From Algoriphagus sp. AGSA1 (GTDB taxonomy: Bacteria > Bacteroidota > Bacteroidia > Cytophagales > Cyclobacteriaceae): 64,000 bases of DNA. The stretch covers positions 62,001 to 126,000 of the forward strand of contig NZ_JAJUWR010000016.1 of assembly GCF_021390545.1 (NCBI RefSeq), read 5' to 3'. Of the stretch, positions 34,898 through 44,424 are shown in pieces; within the stretch, counting starts at the first letter, position 1; every line of letters starts with the position of its first letter. A model generated the notes under the pieces. That model saw nothing but the letters and a program-made list of their open reading frames with translations, was not told the DNA's origin and did not search any database. Both the position numbers and the translations under genes were made by a program.

Positions 34898-35110
34898 TTA
34901 CTCAACAAGAGTAAATGACTTTTGACTTTTTTTATTGTGGTTTTTAATTGATTTATTCAATTTAGTTAAAAGCATTAAACTTTCTTCTTTATCATTAAAT
35001 AGATCTTCTGTTTTCATGTAAAATGCTCCGTTCGAAGTTATCCTGACTCTATGTAAATCAGATTTTTCTTTCCTAGATTTCCACTTTTTTATAAAATTAA
35101 ATATGCTCAT
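34898..35110 (-). CDS. Small basic protein, AT-rich operon partner
   Basis: 70 residues, ATG 35110. The N-terminus is basic (FNIIKKWKSRKEK-like: FNFIKKWKSRKEKSD), followed by HRVRITSNGAFYMKTEDLF and a C-terminal Lys/Asn helix. No known domain. It precedes the membrane gene by 3 bases, and both share the same AT-rich composition, so they were probably acquired together. It could be a cytoplasmic partner or a ligand sensor; this is speculation. Confidence 0.5.
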   Translation of the reverse strand: MSIFNFIKKWKSRKEKSDLHRVRITSNGAFYMKTEDLFNDKEESLMLLTKLNKSIKNHNKKSQKSFTLVE

Positions 35111-35368
35111 GATTGTGTTTTTTTTTTATAAAAGTATAAGTAATGTTTATCGGTTCATATATCCGCCTAAACCTATGTTCAGGCAGTAAGAGTAAGCTAA
35201 TTAATTCGTTATACGAAAATATAGTTAGTTTTAAGCAATTCCCTTTTCTAGACTTCTCAATTATTCATTAATATAGTACGTTTTTGGAAAGAGTAAGTTT
35301 TTTTGCCTAAATTTTTTGTTTGGAAGTGATAAAACTTGTATTATCTATAAGTTTTCAGCTTTCTGCTG

Positions 35369-38300
35369 TTAGCCTTCAGAATTCGCCTCAACCCACTTCC
35401 TCGCGTTCACAAATGCCTCCATCCATGGCGTAAAGTCATCCTTGCGATCAGCAGGATAATGCGCCCAGTTCCAAGGTTTTAGGCTTCGTTCGATATGTGG
35501 CATAATAGCCAAGTGACGTCCGTCTGCGGAAGCGATACCTGCGGTAGCATGATCGGAACCGTTTGGATTGCCTGGATAAGCCTCGTAGCTATACTTCATC
35601 GCGAAGTTGTAGTCGCTTTCTGCTTGAGGTAGATGGAATTTTCCTTCCCCATGTGCTACCCATACGCCTAGTCGCTGACCGCTAAGCGAACCCAACATCA
35701 CAGAATTATTTTCAGGGATGGTTACGTTCACGAAAGTAGATTCAAACTTATGGGATGCATTGTGAAGCATCTTTGGTTTGTCAGCATGATCAGGAGTGAC
35801 CAAGCCCAATTCTACCATCAGCTGGCAACCGTTACATACGCCCAAACTCAAGGTGTCAGGTCTTGCGTAGAAGTTGTCCAGCGCCTGCTTCGCTTTTGGA
35901 TTATAAAGGAAGGCACCTGCCCAGCCTTTGGCCGAACCCAGTACATCGGAGTTGGAGAATCCACCTACGAAGACGATTAGCTGCACATCTTCCAGGTTTT
36001 CACGACCTGCGATCAGATCGGTCATGTGAATGTCCTTCACTTCAAAACCTGCCAACCAAAGTGAGTAAGCCATCTCACGATCGCCATTCACCCCTTTTTC
36101 ACGGATGATCGCTGCTTTCGCCTTGCCTTTTGTAGTTCTGAATGGATCAAGCCCGGCTGCAGCAAAATCACCTTTCCAGCCATCTGAAAACTCATAAGCC
36201 AAGGGCTGGTTTTTATAGTTGTCAAAGCGGTCTTTTGCCAGTTGCTCTCCGCTTTGCTTTCTGTCCAATAAATAAGAAGATCTGAACCATACATCACGAA
36301 GTTCAGTGATATCCAGCGTGAGGTCTTTGCCTGCAAATTCAATAGTTCCGGAATCAGTGACTTTCGCCAGCTCTACATAATCCACGTCAGCTTCTACCAA
36401 TAAGGCTTCCACTGCATGATCATCTGCTACCTGAATCAGGATACCCGGATTCTCTGCAAACAATGCTTTAATTGTATCTGGCTCATGCAGACGGTCCAGT
36501 TTTACTTTCAAGCCAATGTTCTGCACTGGGAAACACATTTCCAATAAAGCAGTGATCAATCCTCCGGAAGAGATATCGTGACCTGCCATTATCCAAGTCT
36601 GATCGATCAGGTCCTGTACGGCTGTAAATGCCTTGGCAAAATACTGCGGGTCTTTGACGTCCGGGGTTTCTGTTCCGACCTTGTTCAGCGCCTGATAGAA
36701 GCTGGAACCGGCAAGTTTGAACTCATCCTTAGAGAAATCTATGTAGAGAATTCTACTTCCCTTGATAGGTTTCAGGGCAGTTTTTACTGTTTTCTGCACG
36801 TCAGAACATTCACCCACGGAGGAGATAATCACCGTTCCCGGAGAGTACACCGTTTTTCCGTCAGGGTATTTCTGAGTCATGGAAAGGGAGTCTTTTCCCG
36901 TAGGGATATTGACACCCAAGTCTATGGCAAACTTGGAAACGGCCTCGACTGCTCTATATAGTCTATCGTTTTCGCCTTTGTTTTTTGCGGGCCACATCCA
37001 GTTGGCAGAAAGGGAAATTCCCTGCAAGCCGTCCTGAATATGTGCAAAAATCAAGTTGGTCATCGCCTCAGCTATCGCCAATCGGCTACCTGCTTCTGGA
37101 TTTGCCAAAGCTGCCACCGGTGCATGTCCGATGGAAGTTGCGATGCCTTTATTTCCGGTGAAGTCAAGCGCCATTACAGCAACGTCATTCAGCGGAAGTT
37201 GGATCTCACCTACGGTCTGCTGCGTAGCCACACGACCCGTCACGGATCTATCTACTTTATTGGTCAACCAATCCTTACAAGCCACTGCTTCCAGCTGAAG
37301 TACTTCTCGCACATAGGCTTGGATCAGGTCAGCTTCGTAGTTTGCTTCCGCAAAAGTTGCGTTGGTTGTATCGTCTTCCAAAATGGTTTTAGGCGAAGAA
37401 CCGAACATGTAGCTCAGGTTCCAGTCCACAGGTTTTTCACCTGTTTTGCCATTTTCAAATTTGAAATGCATATCTCCGGTCGTCTCACCCACCACATAGA
37501 ATGGCGCACGCTCCCGATCCGAGATCTGATGTAAGGTGTCCACGTCCGCTTTGCCGATTACCAATCCCATACGCTCCTGGGATTCGTTTCCGATGATTTC
37601 CTTGGCAGAAAGGGTAGGATCTCCCACCGGCAATTTGTCGATGTGGATTGTTCCCCCGGCATCTTCCACCAATTCAGAAAGGCAGTTCAAATGTCCGCCG
37701 GCTCCGTGATCGTGGATAGAAATGATTGGGTTGTTTTCGCTCTCGGCCATGGCGCGGATCACATTGGAAACCCGCTTTTGCATCTCAGGATTGGATCGCT
37801 GAATGGCATTAAGCTCGATTGCGTTGGAAAGCTCACCGGTATTCAAAGAAGAAACCGCCGAACCGCCCATTCCGATTCTATAGTTGTCGCCGCCCATGAT
37901 CACAATCTGATCCCCGGCTTTTGGTGCGTCTTTTTTCGTGTAGTTGGCATTGGTGAAGCCCACGCCGCCAGCCAGCATGATTACTTTATCAAAGCCGTGG
38001 TGCTTGCCGTCTTCCTCATGCTCAAAAGTCAACAAAGATCCGGAAATCAGCGGTTGACCGAATTTATTTCCAAAATCAGAAGCTCCGTTGGAAGCTTTGA
38101 TCAGGATATCCATAGGCGTTTGGTATAGCCAAGGACGTTCTTCCAGTTTGCTTTCCCAGGATCTTCCTTTTTCAGATCTAGGATAAGAAGTCATATATAC
38201 CGCCGTCCCTGCCAAAGGAATGGAGGCGGTACCACCAGCCATACGGTCTCTGATTTCTCCACCAGCTCCGGTTGCGGCGCCGTTGAAAGGCTCCACGGTA

Positions 38301-39055
38301 GTTGGGAAGTTATGTGTTTCAGCTTTTAGGGAAATAACCGTGTCGATCTCACGGGTTTCGAAGAAGTCCGCCTGATGTGCTGTTTTCGGTGCGAATTGCT
38401 GTGCTTTTGGTCCGCCTACAAAGGCCACGTTGTCCTTGTAAGCCGAAGCGATCCGGTTGGGATGCGCTTTGGAAGTTTCTTTGATGAGTTGAAAAAGTGT
38501 CTGTGGCTTTTCTACTCCGTCTATAATAAAAGTACCGTTGAAAATCTTGTGTCGGCAATGCTCTGAGTTCACCTGGGAAAATCCGAAAACCTCAGAATCC
38601 GTCAGTGGACGGGCCAGTTGCTTGGCTACATTGTCCAAGTAATCCACTTCTACCTGGCTTAGTGCCAATCCGTGTTCGGTATTATAGGCAGCGATATCGT
38701 GGATTTCCACGATCGCTTCCGGCTGCAGGTGGATGTCAAAAATCTCCTGATCCAGCCCTTCAAAAGCATGCTGAAGCATGGGGTCGATCTGATCTCCTTC
38801 GTTGAGGGGAAAAAACTCCTCGATACGGATCACGCCGGGGATTCCCATGTTTGCGGTGATTTCCACCGCGTTGGTTGACCATGGGGTGATCATTTCCTTG
38901 CGGGGGCCTGAGTATTTGCCGGAAATTGAAGGGCTGCTGATGGCTGTAGCCCCACCAAAAAGCCAAGTCAGCTTTTCTAGGTCTTCGGGCGCGAAAGGTT
39001 GTGGGGATTGTACAGCGTAAACGGTTTTTTGAGGGGATTCAAAGAAGAAAATCAT
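35369..39055 (-). CDS. purL: Phosphoribosylformylglycinamidine synthase, single-chain
   Basis: Converts FGAR plus glutamine and ATP to FGAM in purine synthesis. The 1228-residue chain fuses all parts. The PurS-like N-terminus and linker come first. A first synthetase half includes SEHCRHKIFNG and LKAETHNFPTTVEPFNGAATGAGGEIRD; the second half includes AHDIS-like GHDISSGGLITALLEM. The C-terminal glutaminase has the nucleophile Cys1074 in LGVCNGCQLM, and GEGKFH and a His-Glu pair follow near the end. The length is the normal gamma-proteobacterial/Bacteroidota large form. A promoter at 39076-39106 fits its 5' end. Confidence 0.97.
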   Translation of the reverse strand: MIFFFESPQKTVYAVQSPQPFAPEDLEKLTWLFGGATAISSPSISGKYSGPRKEMITPWSTNAVEITANMGIPGVIRIEEFFPLNEGDQIDPMLQHAFEGLDQEIFDIHLQPEAIVEIHDIAAYNTEHGLALSQVEVDYLDNVAKQLARPLTDSEVFGFSQVNSEHCRHKIFNGTFIIDGVEKPQTLFQLIKETSKAHPNRIASAYKDNVAFVGGPKAQQFAPKTAHQADFFETREIDTVISLKAETHNFPTTVEPFNGAATGAGGEIRDRMAGGTASIPLAGTAVYMTSYPRSEKGRSWESKLEERPWLYQTPMDILIKASNGASDFGNKFGQPLISGSLLTFEHEEDGKHHGFDKVIMLAGGVGFTNANYTKKDAPKAGDQIVIMGGDNYRIGMGGSAVSSLNTGELSNAIELNAIQRSNPEMQKRVSNVIRAMAESENNPIISIHDHGAGGHLNCLSELVEDAGGTIHIDKLPVGDPTLSAKEIIGNESQERMGLVIGKADVDTLHQISDRERAPFYVVGETTGDMHFKFENGKTGEKPVDWNLSYMFGSSPKTILEDDTTNATFAEANYEADLIQAYVREVLQLEAVACKDWLTNKVDRSVTGRVATQQTVGEIQLPLNDVAVMALDFTGNKGIATSIGHAPVAALANPEAGSRLAIAEAMTNLIFAHIQDGLQGISLSANWMWPAKNKGENDRLYRAVEAVSKFAIDLGVNIPTGKDSLSMTQKYPDGKTVYSPGTVIISSVGECSDVQKTVKTALKPIKGSRILYIDFSKDEFKLAGSSFYQALNKVGTETPDVKDPQYFAKAFTAVQDLIDQTWIMAGHDISSGGLITALLEMCFPVQNIGLKVKLDRLHEPDTIKALFAENPGILIQVADDHAVEALLVEADVDYVELAKVTDSGTIEFAGKDLTLDITELRDVWFRSSYLLDRKQSGEQLAKDRFDNYKNQPLAYEFSDGWKGDFAAAGLDPFRTTKGKAKAAIIREKGVNGDREMAYSLWLAGFEVKDIHMTDLIAGRENLEDVQLIVFVGGFSNSDVLGSAKGWAGAFLYNPKAKQALDNFYARPDTLSLGVCNGCQLMVELGLVTPDHADKPKMLHNASHKFESTFVNVTIPENNSVMLGSLSGQRLGVWVAHGEGKFHLPQAESDYNFAMKYSYEAYPGNPNGSDHATAGIASADGRHLAIMPHIERSLKPWNWAHYPADRKDDFTPWMEAFVNARKWVEANSEG

Positions 39056-39075
39056 GTCCTTTGGCTGGTAAGCTG

Positions 39076-39106
39076 CAAAGGTACGGAATTGAGCGTTAGA
39101 TTGAAA
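39076..39106 (-). promoter_or_regulatory. Promoter of purL
   Basis: Read on the minus strand: TTTC (39106-39103), 19 bases, TACCTTTG (39083-39076), a perfect match to the TAnnTTTG box of Bacteroidota with a one-mismatch -33 box. It ends 21 bases before the purL ATG. Confidence 0.6.
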
Positions 39107-39166
39107 GATTGGAAAATGAAATAACTTGTCCGCCGTGGCGGATTGGAAAATTTGGTAATGATGTCT

Positions 39167-39362
39167 AGCGCAAGACTTCAGTCTTGTGCTTATGATAATG
39201 CAGTCTTCAGACTGCTGTGGTTATATAAATTTACGATTACTGAAAGGCAGTCTGAAGACTGCAATATTTTGGGTCCAAGTCATGAGACTTGAACCAGACT
39301 GTGCTGGAATTGGCGCAAGTCTTCAGACTTGAACCAGACCCGTCATGAGACTTGAGCCAGAT
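39167..39362. repeat. REP array A
   Basis: Four 16-bp palindromes in order: CAAGACTTCAGTCTTG (39171), GCAGTCTTCAGACTGC (39200), GCAGTCTGAAGACTGC (39247), CAAGTCATGAGACTTG (39276), spaced by 13, 31 and 13 bases. Thus two REP dimers face each other. Further partial copies follow to 39362. Confidence 0.85.
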
Positions 39363-39441
39363 TGCCTAATTTTTTAACCAATCCATGAAAAAACATTTCA
39401 CTTTTAAGTAACTTACTAGTAGTGACCTAATGACTTTTTAA

Positions 39442-39996
39442 ATGAGCAGAAAATACAAAATCAGAGATCAGGAGAGACTTTACTTCGTGACTTTTACTAT
39501 TGTAGAATGGATAGATCTATTCACCCGAAAACACTACAGAGATATTCTGATAGGTTCTTTAAAATACTGCCAAAACAACAAAGGCTTGGACTTATGTGCC
39601 TTTTGCATCATGTCAAGCCATATTCATTTGATCATTGGCAGAAATAGTGAGCCGACAATTGAGGCAATTAACCGGGATTTCAAGAAATACACTTCAATAG
39701 AAATACTTAAACCTATCCAGACAAGCCAAGATGAAAGCAGAAAAGAGTTTTTGCTTGATCACTTTAGGAAAGCTGGAGCAAAGAACCCAAACAACGCTAA
39801 TTTTCAATTATGGCAGCAGCATAATCATCCTATTGAGCTAAATACAAGCGAAAGGATCAGTAGATGCCTCAATTACATTCACCAGAATCCGGTGGTCGCC
39901 GGATTGGTTTATTCAGCGGAGGATTATGTTTATAGCAGTGTTTCCAACTATGCAGGATTACCGGAAAAGATGATTGATGTGCTTTTGATTGAATAG
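39442..39996 (+). CDS. REP-associated tyrosine transposase (RAYT), IS200-like
   Basis: 184 residues. HUH motif His60-Ile-His62 in SSHIHLIIG, and the catalytic Tyr83 in NRDFKKYTSIEI, fit the Y1 transposase (Transposase_17) fold that nicks single-stranded DNA at REP hairpins. The C-terminal ISRCLNYIHQNPVVAGLV and YVYSSVSNYAG are typical of RAYTs. It lies between REP arrays A and B with no terminal inverted repeats of its own. Domesticated RAYTs are thought to move or maintain REP sequences; here the REP family in three arrays is the likely substrate. Confidence 0.88.
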   Translation: MSRKYKIRDQERLYFVTFTIVEWIDLFTRKHYRDILIGSLKYCQNNKGLDLCAFCIMSSHIHLIIGRNSEPTIEAINRDFKKYTSIEILKPIQTSQDESRKEFLLDHFRKAGAKNPNNANFQLWQQHNHPIELNTSERISRCLNYIHQNPVVAGLVYSAEDYVYSSVSNYAGLPEKMIDVLLIE

Positions 39997-40016
39997 GCTA
40001 CTGATTTTTTCCTCCG

Positions 40017-40283
40017 GTTAAGTGCAGTCGGGAGACTGCAGCAAGTTAAGTCCAAGTCGTGAGACTTGAACTAGAGCATCCAGCGCAGTTGGCGCAAGTC
40101 TTCAGACTTGTGTCTATTCTAATGCAGTCTTCAGACTGCTATGGTTTGCAATTGAAATAGAAGTCGGGAGAGTGGTTTACTAATAGGCAGTCTGAAGACT
40201 GCAATATTTTGGGTCCAAGTCTGAAGACTTGAACCAGACGTAGACTTCATTATCGAGGGTTCAAGTCATGAGACTTGAACCAG
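40017..40283. repeat. REP array B
   Basis: Palindromes of the same family (CAAGTCTTCAGACTTG, GCAGTCTTCAGACTGC, GCAGTCTGAAGACTGC, CAAGTCTGAAGACTTG), plus shortened copies such as CAAGTCGTGAGACTTG at about 40054. The arrangement is partly disrupted by a substitution of spacer sequence. Confidence 0.8.
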
Positions 40284-40579
40284 TGATGGGGTTATTAGTT
40301 TTTAACTCAGAACCCCATACCAAGCTTGTTGATCCAATTTTCAAGACTCGGATATTTTTCAACACTCATTTAGATGTTTATTTTGCGAAAAGTACCATTT
40401 TTTGGTGCTGTTCGCAAAACAATTCACTCAAGGATTTATTCATGAGACAAGAATCTTGAAACTGGTACACGAAATGCTGAACTTGTAAGAAAGAGGCTGT
40501 CTCGTAACTCATAATTGTCACATTGAGCGAAGTCGAATCAATGAAATTGTCTAAATCGAACTGATACATAAAAATTCAA

Positions 40580-40609
40580 AAGCCCACAAATCGTAAGATT
40601 TGCAGGCTT
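40580..40609 (-). terminator. Terminator after tRNA-Pro
   Basis: On the minus strand AAGCCTGCAAATC, TTAC loop, GATTTGTGGGCTT (one or two mismatches) followed by T residues. It lies 26 bases downstream of the tRNA 3' end. Confidence 0.75.
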
Positions 40610-40633
40610 GTGATATAGGTTGTTAACCTATTT

Positions 40634-40709
<76 letters not shown>

Positions 40710-40779
40710 AGTGAATGCGAAAATAGTAATTTGGTTTTTACTTGAAAACTCATTGCCTGGTTTTTTTGAAAAACCTTAG

Positions 40780-40972
40780 TTGGCGCAAGTCTCATGACTT
40801 GTGCCTTGCTAAATGCAGTCTTCAGACTGCTATGTTGTGAAATTGAAATAGAAGTAAGGAGACTTCATTATCGTGGGCAGCAGCCTGCTGTGGTTATATA
40901 AATCTATGATCATTGAAAGGCAGTCTGAAGACTGCAATATCTTGGGTCCAAGTCATGAGACTTGAACCAGAC
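40780..40972. repeat. REP array C
   Basis: CAAGTCTCATGACTTG, 13 bases, GCAGTCTTCAGACTGC, longer spacer, GCAGTCTGAAGACTGC, 13 bases, CAAGTCATGAGACTTG. The flanks TTGGCG and AACCAGAC are as in array A. Confidence 0.8.
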
Positions 40973-41131
40973 TTAGTGTCGGCTCTTAAATCTAATGTCT
41001 TGAATCTAATATCTTATCCTTCCACTCCACTTAATATTCCAAAAAATCACCAGTATGTTCATTTTCGCACGTTTTTGTGCATTATTTTTCTGTTAACACC
41101 GAATATTGTTCGTTTTTGATACGCAGGAAAC

Positions 41132-41162
41132 TTTTGACAGGCTAAAAGTTTCTGTAATTTTG
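41132..41162 (+). promoter_or_regulatory. Efflux operon promoter with overlapping inverted repeat
   Basis: TTTTG (41132-41136), 18 bases, TAATTTTG (41155-41162), a full match to the TAnnTTTG box, 30 bases before the TetR ATG. AACTTTT (41129-41135) and AAAAGTT (41144-41150) form an inverted repeat across the spacer, a natural place for a TetR-type repressor. Confidence 0.6.
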
Positions 41163-41191
41163 CATCGGAAAATTTCAGAAGTTATGATTAA

Positions 41192-41803
41192 ATGAGGGAA
41201 AAGATTTTACAGGTAGCCAGTGAGCAATTTAGCCAATATGGCATACGGGCTATTACCATGGAGGATATAGCACGCTTGGCAGGGATTTCAAAAAAGACCA
41301 TTTACCAAGAATTTATGGACAAAAAGCAGCTCGTCAAGGAGGCTTTTTCTGTGGCTTTGAAAGAAGATCAAAAAACTATCAAAAGGATAATGGAAGGGGA
41401 GGACGGAGTCATTGAGCATTTGGTTCATATGTCCAAAATGGTAAAAGAACGCTTGGCCACTTTAAATCCAATGGTCTTGCTGGAAATCCAAAAGTATTTT
41501 CCCGAAGTGTGGAATATGTTTAATGAGTTTAAAGATGAAATTATTGTGACAGATATCGTCAACGTAATTGAAAAAGGCAAGAGGCTTGGCTACTTTCGTC
41601 CTGAACTCAACGCGAAAATTCTGGCAAATATGAGGATTGAACAAATCAGATATGCGATGAACCCGACAAACTTTGATAGAACGGATTACAGTCTTGCCAC
41701 TCTTCATGTTGAGATGTTGGATCATTTCTTACATGGGATTTTTACAGAAAAAGGGAGGAAAGCCTATTTGGATAAAGTAACCCGGATCAGCGAGTCCAAG
41801 TAA
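41192..41803 (+). CDS. TetR/AcrR-family regulator
   Basis: 203 residues. The N-terminal helix-turn-helix lies at about residues 5-50 (ILQVASEQFSQYGIRAITMEDIARLAGISKKTIYQEFMDK), the canonical TetR start. The rest is the helical ligand-binding and dimer domain. It lies first in an operon with TolC, adaptor and RND pump genes (gaps of 56, 26 and 4 bases), so it most likely senses a pump substrate and represses the operon. An inverted repeat overlaps the promoter upstream, consistent with autoregulation. Confidence 0.92.
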   Translation: MREKILQVASEQFSQYGIRAITMEDIARLAGISKKTIYQEFMDKKQLVKEAFSVALKEDQKTIKRIMEGEDGVIEHLVHMSKMVKERLATLNPMVLLEIQKYFPEVWNMFNEFKDEIIVTDIVNVIEKGKRLGYFRPELNAKILANMRIEQIRYAMNPTNFDRTDYSLATLHVEMLDHFLHGIFTEKGRKAYLDKVTRISESK

Positions 41804-41859
41804 TGGAATGCCTAATAAAAAGATAATTAAAGAGAATAAGATCATTTTTAGATAACATC

Positions 41860-43260
41860 ATGCTTAAACAGAAGATTTATATAGTGCTTATACTCGTCCT
41901 AGGCTTAACCGGATGGGAAGCTATAGCGCAGGAAGCTCCACCTAGGGAGACTTTAGAGCTTAATTTTAAAGAGACTCTGGAGTTTGCCTTGGAAAACAAT
42001 GTAGATGCGAAAAATGCAAGACTGGAAGTCTTGGTCTCGCAGACTACGGTGAAGGAAGAGACAGCGGCTGGATTACCACAGGTAAACGGGTCATTTTCAT
42101 TTAATCATAATCCTATGGTGCAAGTGATGTTTGTGCCGAATGAAGGTCCTTTTGCTGATCCTGATAATCCTTCTGATGTAATTCCTCTTCGTTTTGGTGT
42201 GGCTAACACCAGCAGTTTGGGGGTGACGGTCACCCAGATGATTTTTGACGGGTCTTTCTTTATCGGATTGAGAGCAGCCAAGACCTATAAGTCCCTCACG
42301 GAGTTTGATCGGATCAAGGTGGAAAACGATGTGATCGAAAATGTGAAAAAGGCATATTTCGGCGTATTGGTCAATGCAGAGCGAATCAAACTCTCGGAAT
42401 CAAACCTGGCTAGGATAGATTCTCTGCTGGAGGAGACCACTGCGATGTATGAGGCTGGATTCTCCGAGAAAATCGACGTTTCTAGGATCAAGGTGCAGCG
42501 AAACAATACCTTCTCCCAGTATGAACGTAGCAAAACTGCCTATGAGGTATCCAAGCAACTCCTGAAAATCCAGATGGGACTGCCGGAATACTATGATATT
42601 GTCATTACAGAAACACTTCGGGAGTTGAATCCAGAGCAGGAATTGAACGAATTGCTTAGCCTGGAAGGTGTGCATCGCGTGGAAAAGGACCAGTTAAATA
42701 CCAATATTGAGTTGACGGGATTGGATCTCAGAAATAACACGGCCCAGTATATGCCGACCTTGAATTTCAGCGGAAATTTCATGAGATCAGGAGCCGGAGA
42801 TTCCTTTGAAACTGCCTTTGATAAAATAAACTGGTTTAGTTCGGCAATGTTAGGGGTAACCTTGAATATTCCGATTTTTGATGGTTTTTCTAAAAGTGCA
42901 AGAATCCAGCGAAACAGAATTCAGCTGAGGCAGCTGGAAAACCAGAAATTCTTATTGGATCAAAACATAGAGTTGGAGATTTTTCAAGCCAAGCAAAATC
43001 TTGCCAATGACATCAAAGTGCTGAAGGTGCAGAGAGAAAGTATGGAGCTGGCCCAAGAAGTATATGATATGTCCAAGATCAAATATAATGAGGGTGTAGG
43101 GTCAAATTTCGAAGTAGTGGAAGCAGATTCTGACCTGATCGAAGCAGAAATAAATTACCTGAGTGCCTTATACGATGGGCTCATCTCCAAAGTAGATCTG
43201 GAGAAGGCCCTGGGTATAATCCATGAAGGCTTGGATAAACCAGCTATTCCCACAAGATAA
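41860..43260 (+). CDS. TolC-family outer-membrane efflux protein
   Basis: 466 residues with a signal peptide ending at AIAQ (about residue 24). Two repeated halves of outer membrane efflux type: the first around LEFALENNVDAKNARLEVLVSQ, and the second with LDLRNNTAQYMPTLNFSGN. The C-terminal coiled region includes ELEIFQAKQNLANDIKVLKVQ and VEADSDLIEAEINYLSALYDGL. It forms the outer-membrane channel for the RND pump encoded downstream. Length and layout are normal. Confidence 0.93.
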   Translation: MLKQKIYIVLILVLGLTGWEAIAQEAPPRETLELNFKETLEFALENNVDAKNARLEVLVSQTTVKEETAAGLPQVNGSFSFNHNPMVQVMFVPNEGPFADPDNPSDVIPLRFGVANTSSLGVTVTQMIFDGSFFIGLRAAKTYKSLTEFDRIKVENDVIENVKKAYFGVLVNAERIKLSESNLARIDSLLEETTAMYEAGFSEKIDVSRIKVQRNNTFSQYERSKTAYEVSKQLLKIQMGLPEYYDIVITETLRELNPEQELNELLSLEGVHRVEKDQLNTNIELTGLDLRNNTAQYMPTLNFSGNFMRSGAGDSFETAFDKINWFSSAMLGVTLNIPIFDGFSKSARIQRNRIQLRQLENQKFLLDQNIELEIFQAKQNLANDIKVLKVQRESMELAQEVYDMSKIKYNEGVGSNFEVVEADSDLIEAEINYLSALYDGLISKVDLEKALGIIHEGLDKPAIPTR

Positions 43261-43286
43261 TTTTACAAACCATTGATTTAAAATAT

Positions 43287-44420
43287 ATGAAGGTAGCCTA
43301 TAAATTTTTACCCCTGTTCATCCTGGCTTTAGTAACCATATCCTGTGCTACTGAAGAAGGAGTAGATGCCAAAAAAGCTGAATTGGATAAGCTTAAAGCT
43401 GAGGCTCACGAAATCAACACCAAAATAAGCGAGCTTGAGGCAGAGCTGGTTCAGCTTGATCCGGAGTTTGCGAAGCAGAACCAAAAGTCCCTGCTTGTGA
43501 CTACGGTGCGGGCAAAAAAAGGACAGTTTGATCACTATGTAGAAGTGACTGGGTCTGTGTTGTCGAAGAAGAACGTTATGATTAGTTCTGAGACGGCGGG
43601 AAGAATACTTGAGATCCCTGTAAATGAAGGACAACAAGTAGCTAAAGGTGCCGTTTTGGCCAGGATAGATTCTGAAAGCATCCAAAACAATATAGATGAG
43701 CTTCAGAATTCCCTGGATCTTGCGACTACCTTATTTGAAAAACAGGAGCGGCTCTGGAATCAGCAGATCGGCACAGAGGTACAGTATCTGGAAGCCAAAA
43801 ACAGAAAGGAAGGGCTCGAAAGGAACCTGGCCACTGCACGGACCAATCTGGATAAGACTGTGGTAAGGGCACCGTTTTCCGGCACTATCGAGTCTGTGGA
43901 GGTGAGATTGGGGGAACTGGTCCAGCCGGGTATGTCCATGTTCCAGTTTGTGGGAGAAAGTGATTTGTTCATAGAGGCAGATATCTCGGAAAGCTATGTA
44001 GGCGTGTTGAACAAAGGGGATTCCGTGAACGTGAATTTCCCTTCTATCAACAAGGATCTGGCTACGCGGGTGTCTTCCGTAGGTGCGATTATCAATCCGG
44101 ACAACAGGACATTTAAAGTGGAGGTCTTTTTACCAAATCTTCCTATGGTCAAGCCTAATATGATCTCTGTTTTGAAGATCAAGGATTATGAAAACCCGGA
44201 AGCCATAGTAATACCAAGTCATCTGATATTGAGCGACAACAGAGGGGATTATGTGTTCACTGTGGTGGACGGCAAGGCCAAAAAAACATACGTGACCAGA
44301 GGGAAGACCTTTTCTAGGGAAACAGAAATCGTATCAGGGCTTTCCGGTACAGAAACTTTGGTGGACAAGGGATTCCGTGAAGTCGGGGATAATTTCAATG
44401 TGAATATAGCTCAGCAGTAA
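43287..44420 (+). CDS. RND efflux periplasmic adaptor (membrane fusion protein)
   Basis: 377 residues with a lipoprotein signal (VTISC, Cys20). A coiled-coil hairpin lies at about residues 28-60 (a second one at about 130-175). The barrel-sandwich hybrid is split on either side of it: GRILEIPVNEGQQVAKGAVLARIDSE (first half) and ADRAPFSGTIESVEVRLGELVQPG-type text (second half; seen as VVRAPFSGTIESVEVRLGE). The beta-barrel and membrane-proximal domains follow. It bridges the inner-membrane pump and TolC. It ends 4 bases before the pump gene. Confidence 0.93.
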   Translation: MKVAYKFLPLFILALVTISCATEEGVDAKKAELDKLKAEAHEINTKISELEAELVQLDPEFAKQNQKSLLVTTVRAKKGQFDHYVEVTGSVLSKKNVMISSETAGRILEIPVNEGQQVAKGAVLARIDSESIQNNIDELQNSLDLATTLFEKQERLWNQQIGTEVQYLEAKNRKEGLERNLATARTNLDKTVVRAPFSGTIESVEVRLGELVQPGMSMFQFVGESDLFIEADISESYVGVLNKGDSVNVNFPSINKDLATRVSSVGAIINPDNRTFKVEVFLPNLPMVKPNMISVLKIKDYENPEAIVIPSHLILSDNRGDYVFTVVDGKAKKTYVTRGKTFSRETEIVSGLSGTETLVDKGFREVGDNFNVNIAQQ

Positions 44421-44424
44421 CACA

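Noticed and set aside
35750..39020. Many plus-strand frames opposite purL
   Set aside because: Shadow frames of a well-supported long gene; none has protein features.
40268..40569. Short frames on both strands between REP array B and tRNA-Pro
   Set aside because: Composition and lack of motifs suggest non-coding spacer.
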